From the NCBI GenBank assembly GCA_004794655.1, contig SMMW01000090.1, positions 2,288,246 to 2,352,245 on the forward strand: DNA of 64,000 bases. The letters are read 5' to 3'. This document shows positions 1 through 13,525 of this stretch, piece by piece; within the stretch, counting starts at the first letter, position 1; each line of letters opens with the position of its first letter. The notes under the pieces were generated by a model. That model ran no database searches and was not told the DNA's origin. It saw only the letters and a list, made by a program, of their open reading frames with translations. The stretch comes from Marisa cornuarietis (Eukaryota; Mollusca; Gastropoda; Architaenioglossa; Ampullariidae). The translations under genes were made by a program, and so were the position numbers.

Positions 1-3000
1 GAATAGTTACTAATAGTCGACTGTGTGCGCGCGCATGAATTTGCGTGCGTTTGTTTGCATGCATGGTTGAGTGCACGCTTGCGTCTCTCTCGATCTCTTT
101 CTCTCTGCATGAGTGGGTGTGTACGTGTGGGGTGAAGGGTGGTGGGGGGGAGGACATGCACTGAGGTTAAAAAGAGCGCACATGGCACTCTTGTCTGTAA
201 TTATAATCAAGCGCGTGCAGTTGTGAATAAAACTCAACGCTCCAGCACGAGAAACACATAAAAGTTTTTATTCTATTATAGTTTTTTTAGTATTAAACTG
301 AATTCCTACGCTCCAACTCCCAGCATCCCATGACCTCAATTTTTCCCATCTAATACGAAGAAAGGAGAGTGGGAGAGGTCATAAGTTTAGATATCGCCAT
401 AATTTCCTGGCATTAGGTTTACACTTTTTCGACCCTCTGCTAACTTTTGCGGAAATAAAGGGATATTTGCATACCCGCTTTTCTGACTTTGCATCTGACA
501 AGTGCCCCGTTTTTAGAAAGAAAAAAAAAAATACGCTGCATCTCTGGTCTATGCACTAAGCCTTTACCAGAGACCAAGGTTTCCCAAGGGAGCTAACTCT
601 AACGAATCTAGCGTCTGCAGAAAGAGTTACCCAGCCTGTCTGGAGAGACTGATTGCGACAGGTGGGATCGAGGACAACTCAACACTGCTTCTGATGGCGA
701 CACGCCTCGCCGGCTTTTACAAGCTCCAAAACAACACGGAATTTTGCCCGATATTTCGGTCATTATCTGCGGTGCTGTTGACGTTGGTACCCACCTACAG
801 TCGTCGAGAGGAGAAGCCGATACGCGGTGCCCGCTGGCCTGAGAAAAACTGAACGATCTTTTATCACCAGCACCGAAAACAGCTCTGTAGGTGGCAAGGC
901 ACGCTGAAAATGCATCCTCCTCTTTCCGTGTCTTTTGACCAAGCAGAATGAAGCGAGTTTCTTATTGTTTCTTTTTTGGTGAGGAGGGGTTGGAGTCGAT
1001 TGTGTCGACGCGTCTCTTCGGAGAGATGTTATTACAAAGAACTCGGGGTGGATTGGGATGGCGGGCTGGGTAGCGTGGATTTGTTTCATGCCCTTGATTT
1101 TCCTTTTATATCACATAGCTAGCCTAGTACCTCAAACGCAAACAACCTTCAGAGAGAGAGAGAAGCAAGTGACCTTAGTGACCGGTCAATGTCTTGATTC
1201 TGTCTCTCTCTCTTAAAAGTTTTTTTTTAAATATTCGTCAAAGAAAAAATCTTAAGTAAAAACATCGATGTGAAATGTATGATGTTTCTTGAACGGGATT
1301 ATGACAATGCAATGAACTGAGCTCAAGATGACCTTTGCCACAAATAAGTATTACAAGCTGTTCGGCCTTCAATGCTATACACACGAAAATGATTACGGAA
1401 TCAGCTCCTAACTAGGCTACTTTGAGTCTGGCAGCTTTTTTTGGTATCTGTTGTTATTGATGCATCGATTGCATGTTGAGGACTTGTCTGTGCATCATCT
1501 GGAAGTTTCACTTCTCTTTTGCTTCTTGAAACCTTCTGGCAACGACATGTGAGAATATATTCTCACGAGAAGGAACACTTCCATGTAGCCAACAATCCGG
1601 GACATCTTTTTTCGCCGGGGCGCGTTTCTTGGGCTATGGCCGATTCAGCGCAAGTGAGTCGTCAGCTGTGGTGAAAAGTACACCGGTCCAGCAGCAATCA
1701 CACGATATGAACACCCAGTTCCCATGACGATCCCACAACGGCCCATCTCAGCGGCAAAGAGCAAAACCTCACTCCCCTTCAATCATAAATTCCCTCGGAA
1801 TTTTCTTCACCCCTTTTCTGGCCCTCAAGCTCCGGGCACTTGGCTTGAAGGTGGGAACCTTTCTTCCCAGCTTCGAGCTTCTCGTCTGCAAAGACCAGAG
1901 AAAATTGCAACAGGTGGTTTCTAGTCTCCCATCTCCCCCTACGAATGTCCTTTTTTAAAACTGTTCTCTTCCTCACCCACCCCCTGCTATCCATTTTCCA
2001 TAAATCCAAAGTTTTTATAATTTACATATACGTTAACTTTTGGCTTTTCCGTTAACAACAAAACGATATTTTCCCGATACTTTAATAGTTAATGTAATAA
2101 GCTAGATTGATGCACAACAATACATAACCTTTGTCAGCGATGAGACAAAAGATGTAAAATTTGAAAGTCTCTGCTCTGTATGAATAAAGTTTATATCATT
2201 GAAACTTGGAGTGGTTGGAAAGGAAATTGGAGCAGGAGGAGGGCAGCGTGGCTGTAGGTGTGCATGTGGTTGTGTTCAATTGCGGCTGTGATTGTAATGT
2301 TTAATTATTCGCAGTCCTCAGCGCACCTACACGCTCACACACTGACCCACTCAAGATGGCGTCAACACAGACCTGTTTGCGGGGGGGGGGGCACTGACAC
2401 AAGACGCACACGCACGCACAGACACAAAGGAGAAAAGCAGAGTTTGCAATATAATACTATGACAGATATCAAACAAATATTGCCACGGCTGAGGAAAAAA
2501 AAGCAAAATGGTGCTGTTGCTGTCGTTGTACTGTTGTTGTTGTCGTTGTGCTGTTACCGTTGCTGTCACATTCGCCGCCGCTGATGTTCATGTGCAGACG
2601 CGGAGAAAGAGAAACTTTAACGGAAAATGAAATATCCTGAGAATATCCTTTATAAGGTCCCATGCCCCCACCAAAGAAAGAAAGAAAGAAAGAAAGAAAG
2701 CCTCTGAGAAGAACGTCGTATAATACAAAAAAATCTACACTTGTTTGAAATATTTAAAAATTTGCTCCCCTTTATTTTTGGAAAATTGGAAAATTAATGT
2801 TTTTGTCGATGGCTTCTCTGTTCATTTCGTTTCAAAAAGAAAAAAAAGCAGGGTTTGGGGAAGGTTAGGGTTAGCGTGGCGCCTAATAAAGACGGGCTGA
2901 GAAGTGACAGGACTGTAGGAGGCGTAATATTGTCAGCTGCTGCCAACCAGTCCTCGGCGCCACGGTCGTCTCCAGAAGCGATGACGCAGAAAGTCTCCCA

Positions 3001-5440
3001 CTTGCTCGGGACCAAGAGCGGGCACCTTCTTCTTCAACCCCCACCCCCACACACACATCAACACACACACAGCCCCCTACCTCCACCCCACCTAGATCCC
3101 CCCCAGCCCTCCCAACCGTCCCCGTGAATGTATTTAAATAGCGACCTTTTTTCTCACGCTGTAGTGGCGACAGGTGTGTCCCTGGGATCCCACCCCTTCT
3201 GTTCTTTCTCAGATGGTTTTCTCGTGGAACTTTGCAGGAATTACGGTTCTTAGTATTTAATGCGCTGCAATTTTCAAACGGGGCCTAATGCTCCACGCCT
3301 TTTCGGCTGGTGGCAGATAAGTATCTGTGAAAACACTCGCCAGGTGACTGGCAGAGGATGGTGTTGCACTGGGTTCACGGTGGCCGGCGGCCGGTGGGGC
3401 TGGCCAGGATGGGGACAAGGCTGCAGCCTCGCACTCATCACGCTGGTCTTGACACTGAAAGAGATGGATTTGTGTATGGACGGATGTATGGATGGATGGA
3501 TGGACAAATGGACGAGCTGATTGCCGGATGCTGATGAATGTGTGGATGATCGAAGATGATTATGGATGTGTCTTTAAGTGTCATGTCATCCCGTTGTCAA
3601 CACATTAACTGACGTCTTACATCATAGCGTGGCTTCCGGTATGAAGCAAGCCTGGAGGTTAGGGGGGTGGTTTCTGGCTCTTGCAGCAGACTTCAGTTCT
3701 TGGGACAAGGCAGTTTTGAGTGGTGGCCCCACAGGCGAGAGTCTCCGGTAGCAGATAAAACTGTGAGCAGTCCTTAGTAGTGGCTACATAATGGTAGTAG
3801 ACAACAGAGTTCTCAAAAGCTTACTTACACAGGCAACATTTTAGTATTCATAATAAATATAATTTCTTTTTCATTAATATTGCAGAAATTGCATCCCAAT
3901 TTAATTTCTTCAAACAAGAGACTAGACGCGCTGAAGTCTGTGCAGAATCACAAAGACTCACAGTTATAAGGATGTAGTTTAATTGCCATCCGTAAGATTG
4001 AGTGTCCCATAAATATTGTCTGAAATAAAACATATTTTATTTAAGAACTAGCTGTCCAAACACAGATGTCCAGCCTCGGTTATATCGACTAATGTAAGTT
4101 CTATTGGATTCCAGGATCAAGGTCGAAGAGTACAAATCAGCCATGGCAGCAAGAGGAGAGAGAGAGAGGCCGTCATGGCTGAATTCAACCAGCCGTCGGA
4201 GCTGTCAAAACATCCATCACGCCGTCACGTCCGCTCCCTGTGAGCTGACTGATATAAGATCGGGACACGTGACTGCCGGCGTCACTCAAGCCATCCAGGC
4301 AACCTGCGGACACGCTTTCTGGTGGACTTGAAAGAACTGAATGCCCGTCACAAATACCCTTCTCTCCGCGAACTTTCGCTGCTTCCCTAAACGCCGCGAG
4401 AATTCGTCCGGAAAAGGGGGTCTTCAGCTCTCAGATGGGCAGGACATGTCGGGCAAGGAAAGGAATTTGGTCAGAGATCTTTCTCGGTGGCCGGGCGTCG
4501 CTGGCCGCTTCACGGCTGTTTGGAAGGGAATGGGTTGAGACGGAGCCCTCGAACCGCTGAGTCTGACGGATTCTGATCCCTTGCGCCAACTCTCACGCCC
4601 GCTTGCACGTGCTGCACGAAGGAAAGAGTGCTGCAGCCATGGGAAGGATCCTGCAGCAAAAAAGAGTGTGCTGCGAGGCCATAGTCTTTCGGTGTCGACG
4701 CAGCAAGGAATAATTTACAACTAAATAGCCGCAGACTGCAAGGTAGCTGGTTATTGGCGTCCTACGCCCTCATCAGGACAATATCGAGCGAGTCCACTTC
4801 TGTAAAAAGGCAGCCATGAAATAATGGCGTGTGCAGGACCGAGATCTGAATACATCATGCACCATCATCACTGCCTTGCTAACAAGTAAAAGACGAGACT
4901 GTGCCATTGGACAAACTCGCAGAACGCAAGGTGAAGAATCTTTTTGATGAAGTTTACAAAAAAGGACTATTCTTGGAAACGAACGGCACGCGTTTGACGT
5001 AAGAAATTTAAATATCCGCTTCCCCACCTGATCAACTGTGCAAACCATTATCTTCCCTCGTTTAACCCCCACTCCTATCAAACCCTATTCTTTCCTAGAG
5101 AATCACTGGGTTTTTTTTCTTCTACGTACTCCTCTGGGGCTACATTTTCTTGTTTTTTGTCTCCTCGGCTACCAAGTACCCAGACATTTACGGCACATCC
5201 AATCTTTTATTGCTTTCTTTGCCCAAAAACAAGCAGCAAGAGGAGCCATATCATTTGTCAGAGGTGCAAACGATGGCTGCCACTTGGCAGGTAAGTGGAT
5301 CACTCACAATGTGCCAAAGTTATGCTGGTAACTACGCGGAGGGTTTGGACAAGGAATTAAGTCTGACAGCCGCAGTGAAAACACGTGCGAAGATTTGGTG
5401 CCTCGTCATTGCTCGCTTGTCTTAGACTGCATAACACATG
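1..5440. other. Gene-free sequence, 5' part of window
   Basis: I see no convincing exon on either strand. The open frames here are short, lack recognisable domains and often run through low-complexity DNA. Contents are AT-rich unique sequence, a short GAAA run (about 2675-2700), a GGAT/ATGG run (about 3476-3510), a G-rich tract near 2381 and CA-rich sequence near 3040-3075. Two short GGTTAG/TTAGGG-like motifs near 2860-2873 look incidental. Confidence 0.6.
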
Positions 5441-5467
5441 CAGTGCCCACGCCAACGGCCCAGACAA

Positions 5468-5469
<2 letters not shown>

Positions 5470-5525
<56 letters not shown>

Positions 5526-5693
5526 TTTTCCCTCTTTATGCTAACTGTAATAAAAAAAGGCATTTTTGTAGTAATAGTCATAGTAATTGTCACAATCATT
5601 GTCATTGCCATAGTTGCAGTCATTTTTATAGTCAGTTGGCTTCTTTTTTTGTTTCTTTATTTGTTTCTTTGTTTGTGTGTTTGTTTGTTTGCT

Positions 5694-5780
<87 letters not shown>
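5470..5780. repeat. Compound GT / TTTC / GT microsatellite
   Basis: A pure GT run (about 5470-5523) is followed by 170 bp of T-rich sequence, a TTTC run (about 5693-5726) and a second pure GT run (about 5727-5780). The frames crossing it are repeat artefacts (poly Cys-Val). Confidence 0.95.
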
Positions 5781-5782
<2 letters not shown>

Positions 5783-5840
5783 CTTTCTTTGTTTCTTTCT
5801 TAGCTCCCTCCCTCCTTTGTGCAACTTGCTTTCAGGCGAA

Positions 5841-5970
5841 ATTTCTCCATCCGTCCTTCGTATGCTGTCCATGTCTTTTTCTTGTCTTAAGCGCTGGGAG
5901 CATGTTCTTTCGTGAGCATGATTATGCTTTATAAATCACAAGTTGCTGTTGTTGTTGTTATCATCATTAT
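5841..5970 (+). repeat. SINE/LINE 3' tail, copy 1
   Basis: This stretch contains the block CGTCCTTCGTATGCTGTCC, then a CTTAAGCGCTGGGAGCATG segment, then a TTATAAATCAC segment ending in a degenerate trinucleotide run. The same ordered blocks occur at about 13400-13525, 14271-14375 and, inverted, 59455-59525. A 3' end of the form 'gcgctatataa' plus a simple-repeat tail is typical of the shared 3' tails of animal SINEs and their partner LINEs. The family name is not determined. Confidence 0.55.
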
Positions 5971-5980
5971 TTAAAAAAAA

Positions 5981-6890
5981 TTAACATCAGAACTTACACA
6001 CAGATGCTCTTGAGTAGATTTAGAGTCGGACCTCATCACTCATACTGATCATATCTGTGTGATGTGGAGTATATCAAGGGTGGAATAACAAGAGTAGAAT
6101 AACAAAAAGGTTGCGTAGAAACCAGAACATCTTTCATCTCCTTACTACCTTTGGACAAGCAGGGGACATCCCCCGTACTCGATCATCAAACTTCCTGCGA
6201 AATACAATGTCTTCTAGTGACCGTTTCCGCCATCATTACGAGGATCGTTATTCAAGCGCCAGCAGGAGTTTGTTTTTCGTGACCAGCGTACGAGGGAGGA
6301 TTGCGAACAGTTTGCTCTGCTTTTGTGAAATAGTTTGCCTGACTGCAACTGTGTTCACTTGACTTTATTCCAGATGTGTATGCAGAGTATTGCTGACAAT
6401 TCCGATATCAAACTCGCTAACCATGGATTATTTCGGTGAACCTTTTCATGATGGCGCTTCCTTCTCCCCCGGGGAAGGGGGGACCGGTCAGCCAACAAAT
6501 CGCTGCTGGCCACGTTTGGGAATGTCCGCAAGTTCCAGAGAATGCAATTATCTGCGCATGCAGGGTCTGAAGGAGATACGGGAGGTGGCACGAACTATTT
6601 TTCACCTGCTCACGTCGTGAACGTGACGTTATAGTTAATGAGAGCGCGTGACCTCTTCGTGACTTCCTTGCACTACTTCACTTACTCTCCGTCAGTTTGA
6701 ACTGCAACGACAATGAAGTTTGCCACAACGATACGTGCGTGAGTGCGTACGTCTGTGAGTGTTAAAACGATGATGCACGTAAGAAAGAAATGTTTGTGAA
6801 TGAAGAAAGAGTGTGTGAAAGATTAGGGAGAGAGTGTGTTTATGAATGTATGTGAGAGCAAGAGAAAAGAAAGAGAAGAGGTGGCTGGCT
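5981..6890. other. Gene-free stretch
   Basis: Unique sequence without a recognisable exon. The overlapping frames on both strands near 6355-6620 have no domain and no splice context. Confidence 0.5.
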
Positions 6891-6891
6891 G

Positions 6892-7040
6892 GGTGATTTA
6901 GTAGGAAAGTACCTCCACTTTGATGTGATTTCGCACTGTGGGGGTTAGGCCCAGCCCTGTGAACAGATGTCACATACAGAAAGTGTCCCTAGACGAGATC
7001 TGAACACAGGGCCTCTCACAGTGGTGACAAGCGAGTACAG
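6892..7040 (-). mobile_element. tRNA-derived SINE, partial copy
   Basis: Read on the minus strand, the segment starts with a tRNA-like head: a CTTGTCACCACTGTG region, then GTTCAGATCTCGTC, resembling a Pol III B box. It continues into CATCTGTTCACAGGGCTG. It closely matches 59230-59400, whose insertion boundaries are shown by an empty site elsewhere in this window, and the head-distal part at 10838-10930. The body is truncated near 6895. Confidence 0.65.
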
Positions 7041-8090
7041 TGGGTGTCTGTGTGTCATATTCAATAGTCTCGGTGTTGTACATATGGGTATAAATTTGCC
7101 TGCACTACAAAATATAGTTTGTAGAATTAATTAATTAATTAATTAACAATTATCATTCTTTAGTATTTACTTTCTCGTTAACTCTTTTTAAAAATTAAAA
7201 TGATAAGTAGCTTTATTCGGAGACCGGGTGTCGTGTTATGACTACTTTAACCACCCTGAAATATCCTGTAACATTCGTAAGCTTGAGTCACTCTCTCCCT
7301 GTCTGTCTTACTGTACACGTCTGCACGCGCGTAAACACACATGTGTGCGCGCCGTAACCTAAGTTCGTCCGCTTCAATGCAGTTCACATGGACCCGACTT
7401 ACCTACCGCGAGGAACTCTTCGACTGGAGAGTCACATTTAAAGTCTTGAAAATTGAAGCCAATTCAATCTCTAAATCAGCGAAGGAAGGACAGGAAATGA
7501 AAACAATAGCGGTACAGCCTTCACACACAGTCAAACCCACACAAGAAAAAAAAAAGGTCAGCTTCCGTGCAGGGCACAGTGCCCGATGCACGACCAGCGA
7601 GAACCCGATACTGGGGCCAGTACATCCCACTTCGTGTGGCATGACTGCAAGCGCTTGGTGAGAATGTGCCACCTGTACCAGCACTCAGAAGACTTTCCAC
7701 GAATGACTTCATGATTCTTTTTTCTTTTTCTTTTTATTTATTTATTTATTTTTTGGTCTCGTTGTGACCAAGCCATGGTCGCCGAGGGTCCTGGGCACGC
7801 TTGGAAATAAGATAGTAGAAGCTAGCAACGAAAGTGTTTATTGGTTGAAGTGTTTGTTCAATCTCAAACGATGATTGAGATGAGTGCGAACGCTTTCAAA
7901 TAAAGACGGAAAATGTCGAAGAAAATTGGATTTTTTTAAAAAGATAAAAGCATTTGCGTAGTTTTCAAATCTGTGCATTTTCCAGGCGTACAATTACTCG
8001 GGTCGAGAGAAAGAGAGGATGAAGGTAGGGGGGAAGAAGAGAAAGAGGGAAAGAGAGGGGCGGAGATGTACATTCTGGATTGTTCACGAC
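7041..8090. other. Gene-free stretch with short simple repeats
   Basis: Holds a TTAA run (about 7125-7145), a TTTA run (about 7735-7752) and otherwise unique sequence. No supportable exon. Confidence 0.5.

Positions 8091-8092
<2 letters not shown>

Positions 8093-8144
<52 letters not shown>
8093..8144. repeat. GT microsatellite
   Basis: Pure GT dinucleotide run of about 26 units, followed downstream (8430-8480) by a CT-rich stretch. Confidence 0.95.
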
Positions 8145-8149
<5 letters not shown>

Positions 8150-10125
8150 CAGGTGTTATTCTAAAAGCAGCAACGATGACAGCTACAGAGGTAGAGTATT
8201 GTAAGTGGAGGAAGGTTGCTGCCGGTTGCTGCAGTCGTCGAGTTAGCAGCAGTGAAACTCAGTTTTTTTTTAATTCTCTGCCATCACATGTTACTATTTA
8301 CTCTCAGGACTCCCCCACGCTAAATGTCCCTCGCTCAAGACTTCTTCTTCGCCTTCTTCATTCTTTCCCTGACGGTTGTGGTGGCTGCGATGGTGTTGCT
8401 TTATTCGCCTACTCTAGCAATGGCCTCTCTCTCTCTCTTTCTATCTCCCTCCCCCTCTCTCTCTCCCTCCGCTCTTTCTTTTCTTTTTTTATTTTCAGCG
8501 CTCGGGATTAAACTGCTGTTCGGCGAGTAACTTCACAAAACACGCTCATCCCAGTCAGCGTTCCCATTGCGCATGCGTCTTGAGCTGGTCGCAGTTCCTC
8601 GCAAACGTTTCCGATGAAACACAAACTAATGCAATTTAGTTCTTAAAAAAAGAGAAATCCTTAGAAAGTGCACGCCTCAATGACTACACGTGCTGCTTCC
8701 AAGTAAAGTTCTATTAAATTTTGCTGATTAATAATCGTGAGTGGAGCTCAGTGTATACGAACGGATAAGTGACCGATGGCGGAGAGGAGGACAAATTAAT
8801 TATCTTGAGCCGGCTTCTAGCTCATCTTCTCCGCTCGCTGGCCTGAATAGCCCCCCCGCTCCTTTTGCTGCCTCCTCGATTTCCTTAATCTGATTTGAAC
8901 CCCACCAACGCCTCGGTTCACGCCTTTACCATGAAAAACAACAACAGATTTCCTCCCGCGTCCCACAAAGTGTCGTCTTCAGCGCAGCAAATGGAGGGGA
9001 AACGAAGGGCGCAGAAAGGTGTTCTTAGAAAACAGAATATTAATCCAATAATAGGCGCGGTGCCACTTGAGTTGGGAGCGAAAAATAAGCGAAAAAGGAA
9101 GGGAGTTGGGGGGACCATATCCTTGATTGAGTGTGAGGGGCTCTTGCCTTCATTCTTCTTGCGATAAATACACCTAAACAGCAGTTGTTTCTAGCGCTCG
9201 TCCACCCAAGCAGGCCATGTGTTTTGTTTCGTTTTGGTTTGTTTCGTTTTGTTTTGATTCGTCTTGTGTTTGCCTTAGTCTCTTTCGTTGTGTGAAACAT
9301 TTTGCCCTCTATGATGTTTTGCACCTGTTTTCTTGTAAACAGTCAGTTCATGTGCTGCTCGGTTATCAGCTGTTCAATTTTTTTTTTTGAAAAACGGTAA
9401 AATGTTAGAATAACTCGAAGAAAGAATGTGCAAAATAAAGTCAATGCTATTAATATGCCTGATCCTAGTATAAGTGAGATAAGCGAATTGGCTTCGCCTG
9501 CTGGTGCAAAAAGTCCACGAAAGTAGACAAATAGTATAAATAAAAAAAAGTGTATGACAATTTTCTACAAGATGTAAAACAGCTTACGTCAGCCAACATC
9601 AGGTCAGTTTTGTCCAACCTCAAACATCAAGCCGCACATAAAATATGTTTGTCTCGTGTTGGTGTTCCAACCGACCCGACAGACCGACAGACAGACAGAG
9701 GGTTTTTTTAACATCGGAAGAAATAAAAGTTAGCCCTTACTTTTACTTTGAATGCAACTGTATCGCACACTGCCAACAGCGACAATAAATAAATAAATAT
9801 AAATAAATAAATAAAAAGTTGTCGCAAGTTGTAACTGTAAACCGGACCAGAGTGAAGAGTAAGCCTATACCAGAAGTCCCGTTGACCGGATTGTCCATGT
9901 GACCCTAAGGTGTTGAGGGAGTCACCTCGTGTGCAGCACAGAGAAACTTTGTGGTGCACCAGAACCGACACCGCGATTATCGTCAACGCCATCGAGGGTT
10001 ATTATTTTGCGATGAACAACGCTGTTGAAAATATCCTGACAATAATGGAACAGTGCAAAATGTAGATTTAAATGTTTTGTGTTCAGTGGTCTGAATTCGT
10101 ATTTCAAAAACCTAGCGAAGAGGTG
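8145..10125. other. Gene-free stretch
   Basis: Contains a TAAA run (about 9785-9815), an ACAG run (about 9680-9700) and unique sequence. No recognisable exon, RNA gene or mobile element. Confidence 0.5.
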
Positions 10126-10145
10126 ATGGACATGGACATGGACAT

Positions 10146-10207
<62 letters not shown>
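10126..10207. repeat. ATGGAC hexamer plus CA microsatellite
   Basis: Four ATGGAC units run directly into a pure CA run (about 10149-10207). Confidence 0.95.
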
Positions 10208-10208
<1 letters not shown>

Positions 10209-10578
10209 AGAGCTATCTTCAGGATTCACAACGTACAGGCCGAAGTTAACTGGATGGTTGAGTTTAGAAGGGTGTATAGTGGGGAGGGAATGGGGGAAGT
10301 GTGTGTGTGGACGAAGAAAGAAAGGGGTATCTGCTGCCGACCCAGACCCCCCCCCCCCGCCGACAATCCGTGTAATAACAACCGCTAGAGTTCCTCACAC
10401 CTCCACCGACGATCTTGTGGGATGCACGTGCACAAACCTCGAGCGACTGCCCCCCTGACGAGCTTGTAAATGTCGCGCCGAGCCGTGCGGACGGGAGGTA
10501 AGCGAAGACGAGAGGAGTCGCCATGGTGGTCACCTTGGGAACGATTAGCTCTGTGATTCCTATGCCCTGCACATCCGG

Positions 10579-10586
10579 CCAGTGTG

Positions 10587-10620
<34 letters not shown>

Positions 10621-10676
10621 TGCCTGTGTGCCTGTGTGTGTGTGTGTGTGTGTGTGCGAGAGAGAGAGAGAGAGAG
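10579..10676. repeat. Compound TGTGCC / GT / GA repeat
   Basis: A TGTGCC hexamer array grades into a GT run and then a GA run. Frames through it encode only Cys/Leu/Val or Ala/Cys repeats. Confidence 0.95.
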
Positions 10677-10744
10677 GTAGCCCTGCTATTCAAACCCAGG
10701 AGTCTAGCCCTTCTGGACCAACAACTTGTCAGCCTATTCACACC

Positions 10745-10930
10745 CCTTGAGTTTATATTGCAAGAAAAGTGAATACTTTATAAATAATGTTGTTGCTGCT
10801 GTTGCCATTATTATTATTCCTCTATAGACAGTGAAGAGGAGGTGGGAATAAGTGTTTTATGCCGAGCCAGCAACTAAGGCTATATCAGGACAAAGCAGCC
10901 AGCCCTGTGTAGACAGTGAGGAGAGCGGAC
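10745..10930. mobile_element. SINE-derived fragments (3' tail and body)
   Basis: 10745-10826 resembles the 3' tail family (CTTTATAAATAA followed by trinucleotide runs). 10838-10930 contains GTGTTTTATGCCGAGCCAGC and CAACTAAGGCTATAT, matching the body of the tRNA-derived SINE at 59230-59400. It is cut off before the tRNA-like head. Confidence 0.55.
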
Positions 10931-11575
10931 TTCAAATAACATCACGTACACACTTACCAACATCTCCTATTCCATCTCCTATTCCTCACCTACAGCCGCT
11001 TAAAATATTGTTGAACCACCGCCAGGTTTTCCGTAATAACGGTCGCTACACACCACCCAGTCGATCAAAAAAATGGACCGAAATTTCGAAAAGGCTTCTC
11101 TGAATGATCGGTAAGGACCAGCACAAAGTCTCTTGACTGCACTGACCGCACTCTCGACAATTTGCTCATGACGCTGGTAAACCGCTTTAAAACGGTTCCC
11201 AAAGTAAATTTCAGCTCATGTCGTCCCCGATGTGTACCTGTAGATAAAAACTAACACAGAGATGCTATATTTTATTTCTTGTTAAGTTCCGATTATAATA
11301 TAATATCCGAATGTATTAAGCAATGAAATATCATATTATCATATTTTAATTTTGCGTGGAACTGGTGTTGTGTATTGTCTGTTTTGTTTCTGTCACGTGA
11401 ACATGTTAAATTTGATCTATGGAAACCAGTATTTCACACAAAGCAGAACACGATCCAAAGAGATAATCTGGAATATATACTGTTTGTTAACTTTGTACAT
11501 TCCAGATATTAAGGTTAGAATGTGCCGGACGAACGCGTTCTTGCTGTTTGATACAACTTTCCTTGCGCGCTGTTG
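10931..11575. other. Gene-free stretch
   Basis: AT-rich unique sequence with no supportable gene. Confidence 0.5.
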
Positions 11576-11577
11576 CT

Positions 11578-11578
<1 letters not shown>

Positions 11579-11610
<32 letters not shown>
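11579..11610. repeat. AT microsatellite
   Basis: Pure AT/TA run of about 15 units. Confidence 0.95.
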
Positions 11611-11611
<1 letters not shown>

Positions 11612-11914
11612 TATTCAATCTTCCTATAGAATTTCTCATTTTTACTTCTGAAGTCGGCGGTTCTGCATCAGGAACAAATGCGGACCATAACCTTTCGTGC
11701 ACACACACAGCAGTGAATGCTGGAGTCAGCTGGCATCTTTGTGTTCGTGTCCTGCGACTGCCGCCTGCTGCGGCGCGAAAGAATGTCAAGATGTCCGTTA
11801 GCCCTTGACGACTGACTCAGAGTCTTTTACCAGGCTGCTTAGGACAACCCACCAGCCTCTGACCCTTGCCCAGGACTATTGTCGCTGCTGCTGATGATAT
11901 TTCTTTTTCTGCGA

Positions 11915-11955
11915 TGATGATGATGATGATGATACGGCATCTCTGTCTCTCTTAC

Positions 11956-12021
<66 letters not shown>

Positions 12022-12028
12022 CACACAC
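11915..12028. repeat. GAT run and AC microsatellite
   Basis: A short GAT run (about 11915-11932) is followed by a long AC run (about 11957-12028) with one interruption. Confidence 0.95.
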
Positions 12029-12136
12029 TTGATGAAAGACTTGATTGGAGAGAAGTGTATCCAACAGCCTGTGCAAGTAGGAACAAAGCGTTGCTTGTGA
12101 TCCAGCAATCATTTCAGCACCTCATAGACAATGCCA

Positions 12137-12140
<4 letters not shown>

Positions 12141-12190
<50 letters not shown>
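12141..12190. repeat. GT microsatellite
   Basis: Pure GT run of about 24 units. Confidence 0.95.
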
Positions 12191-12193
<3 letters not shown>

Positions 12194-13220
12194 AGGAACT
12201 AGGCATGATGGACTGTGTGCGTGGGGTCCATGCAGCAGACATGGTAGACTAGCAGCAAAGGATCCCTACGTGTGGACGAAAGAGATGGTGCACAGTGCAG
12301 ACAGCACAACGATTCTCGCAGGACCGGCTTTTCCTTGTCCTCGCTCATTTCATTGTCGACCGAGCCATCACCACTGTTATCGCCTACCTTTAAACGACCA
12401 GTGCTCGCCGAGTATGTGGCGCGGGGAAAGGTGTATTCACGCGGAACAAAAACAAAACCACGGGCCCCAGGGCAAAGGGGCGTAAGCGGTTATGGTCCAT
12501 GAAATTACTTTTCTCTGGTTTTGATCGGGGCCAGACCTTCTACGGCCCATTAACGTGGCCGTCACGTAGGACTAGCTGCTCTTTTGGTGGCAGAGAAGAC
12601 CACGTAAACATGGCGTTCGCCTTGTTTGACTGCAGGTTACAATGGGTTGGGACACGCTTGACTTGCTGCTCATGTCAGCCGCGACCTCTAAACTCCGGTT
12701 TCCAGGAGTCTGGCATGGCCGTGGTTCGCTGCCAGTGGAAATCTTTCGCTTCGTTTTTATAGTCCGCGGCTGTCGTGTACGACCGAATAAAAAGCATTTC
12801 TACAATTTCCAGCTTAGCATACTTTTGGACATTCCTCGGGAATGGAATTTTCGCGAAGAACAATGTCACATCATGTCTGGAAGCAAGTAAAGCTGGTAGC
12901 ACTGGCTAGGGGAAGAATAACCTGCTCTGAAACCCGACTGTTTGAAATGTCTCTTTGTTGCTGCATGATACGGATGCAGCCACAGCCAGTTTGAGATACA
13001 CATCCTAGCAAGATGAAAATAACTCATCTTTCACTGTCATCAAGATTAGGCTCGAGGTGGTTGGTGAAGACATCACGAGAAACGACGAATCGCGAGAAAA
13101 TATTCTAGTGCTGTACCTAATGGTATGGACAGTGAGCTCTGATCACAGTCAGCAGTTTTCAACATTAGAATTAATGTCCTTAACCTTACCAAGACATCAG
13201 ACAACCACAGTCCTCAACAG
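12191..13220. other. Gene-free stretch
   Basis: Unique sequence. Short open frames on both strands carry no recognisable domain. Confidence 0.5.
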
Positions 13221-13399
13221 TACTAAACCAACATATAATCACACATTCCACACAATGCTCGTCCTTCCTACCCTCCCCCCTTCCGCTCTTGCTAATTTTC
13301 TCCCCATCTTTCTCTGCAGAGTCACTATATTCTCTGTTCCTGTTACTTGGTGCCTTTTTGTGTTTTCTATCTTTGTTTTCTGTTTGTCGTCAGTACTGT

Positions 13400-13525
13400 C
13401 GTTTATTCTTCCGTCCCTCATGTTCTATCCATTTAGTTCATGTCTCTTCCCTGTTTTTTAAGTGCTAAGAGCATGCTCTCTATGAGTGTGAATATGCGCT
13501 ATACAAATCTTCATTTATTTATCAT
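13400..13525 (+). repeat. SINE/LINE 3' tail, copy 2
   Basis: Shares ordered blocks with 5841-5970: CCGTCCCTCATGTTC, then TAAGTGCTAAGAGCATGCTC, then ATGCGCTATACAAAT, ending in an ATTT-rich tail. The preceding about 170 bp is also pyrimidine-rich and may be more of the same element. Confidence 0.55.

Noticed and set aside
5385..5915. 176-codon plus-strand frame
   Set aside because: It runs through two GT microsatellites and a TTTC run; the product is poly Cys-Val and poly Phe-Leu.
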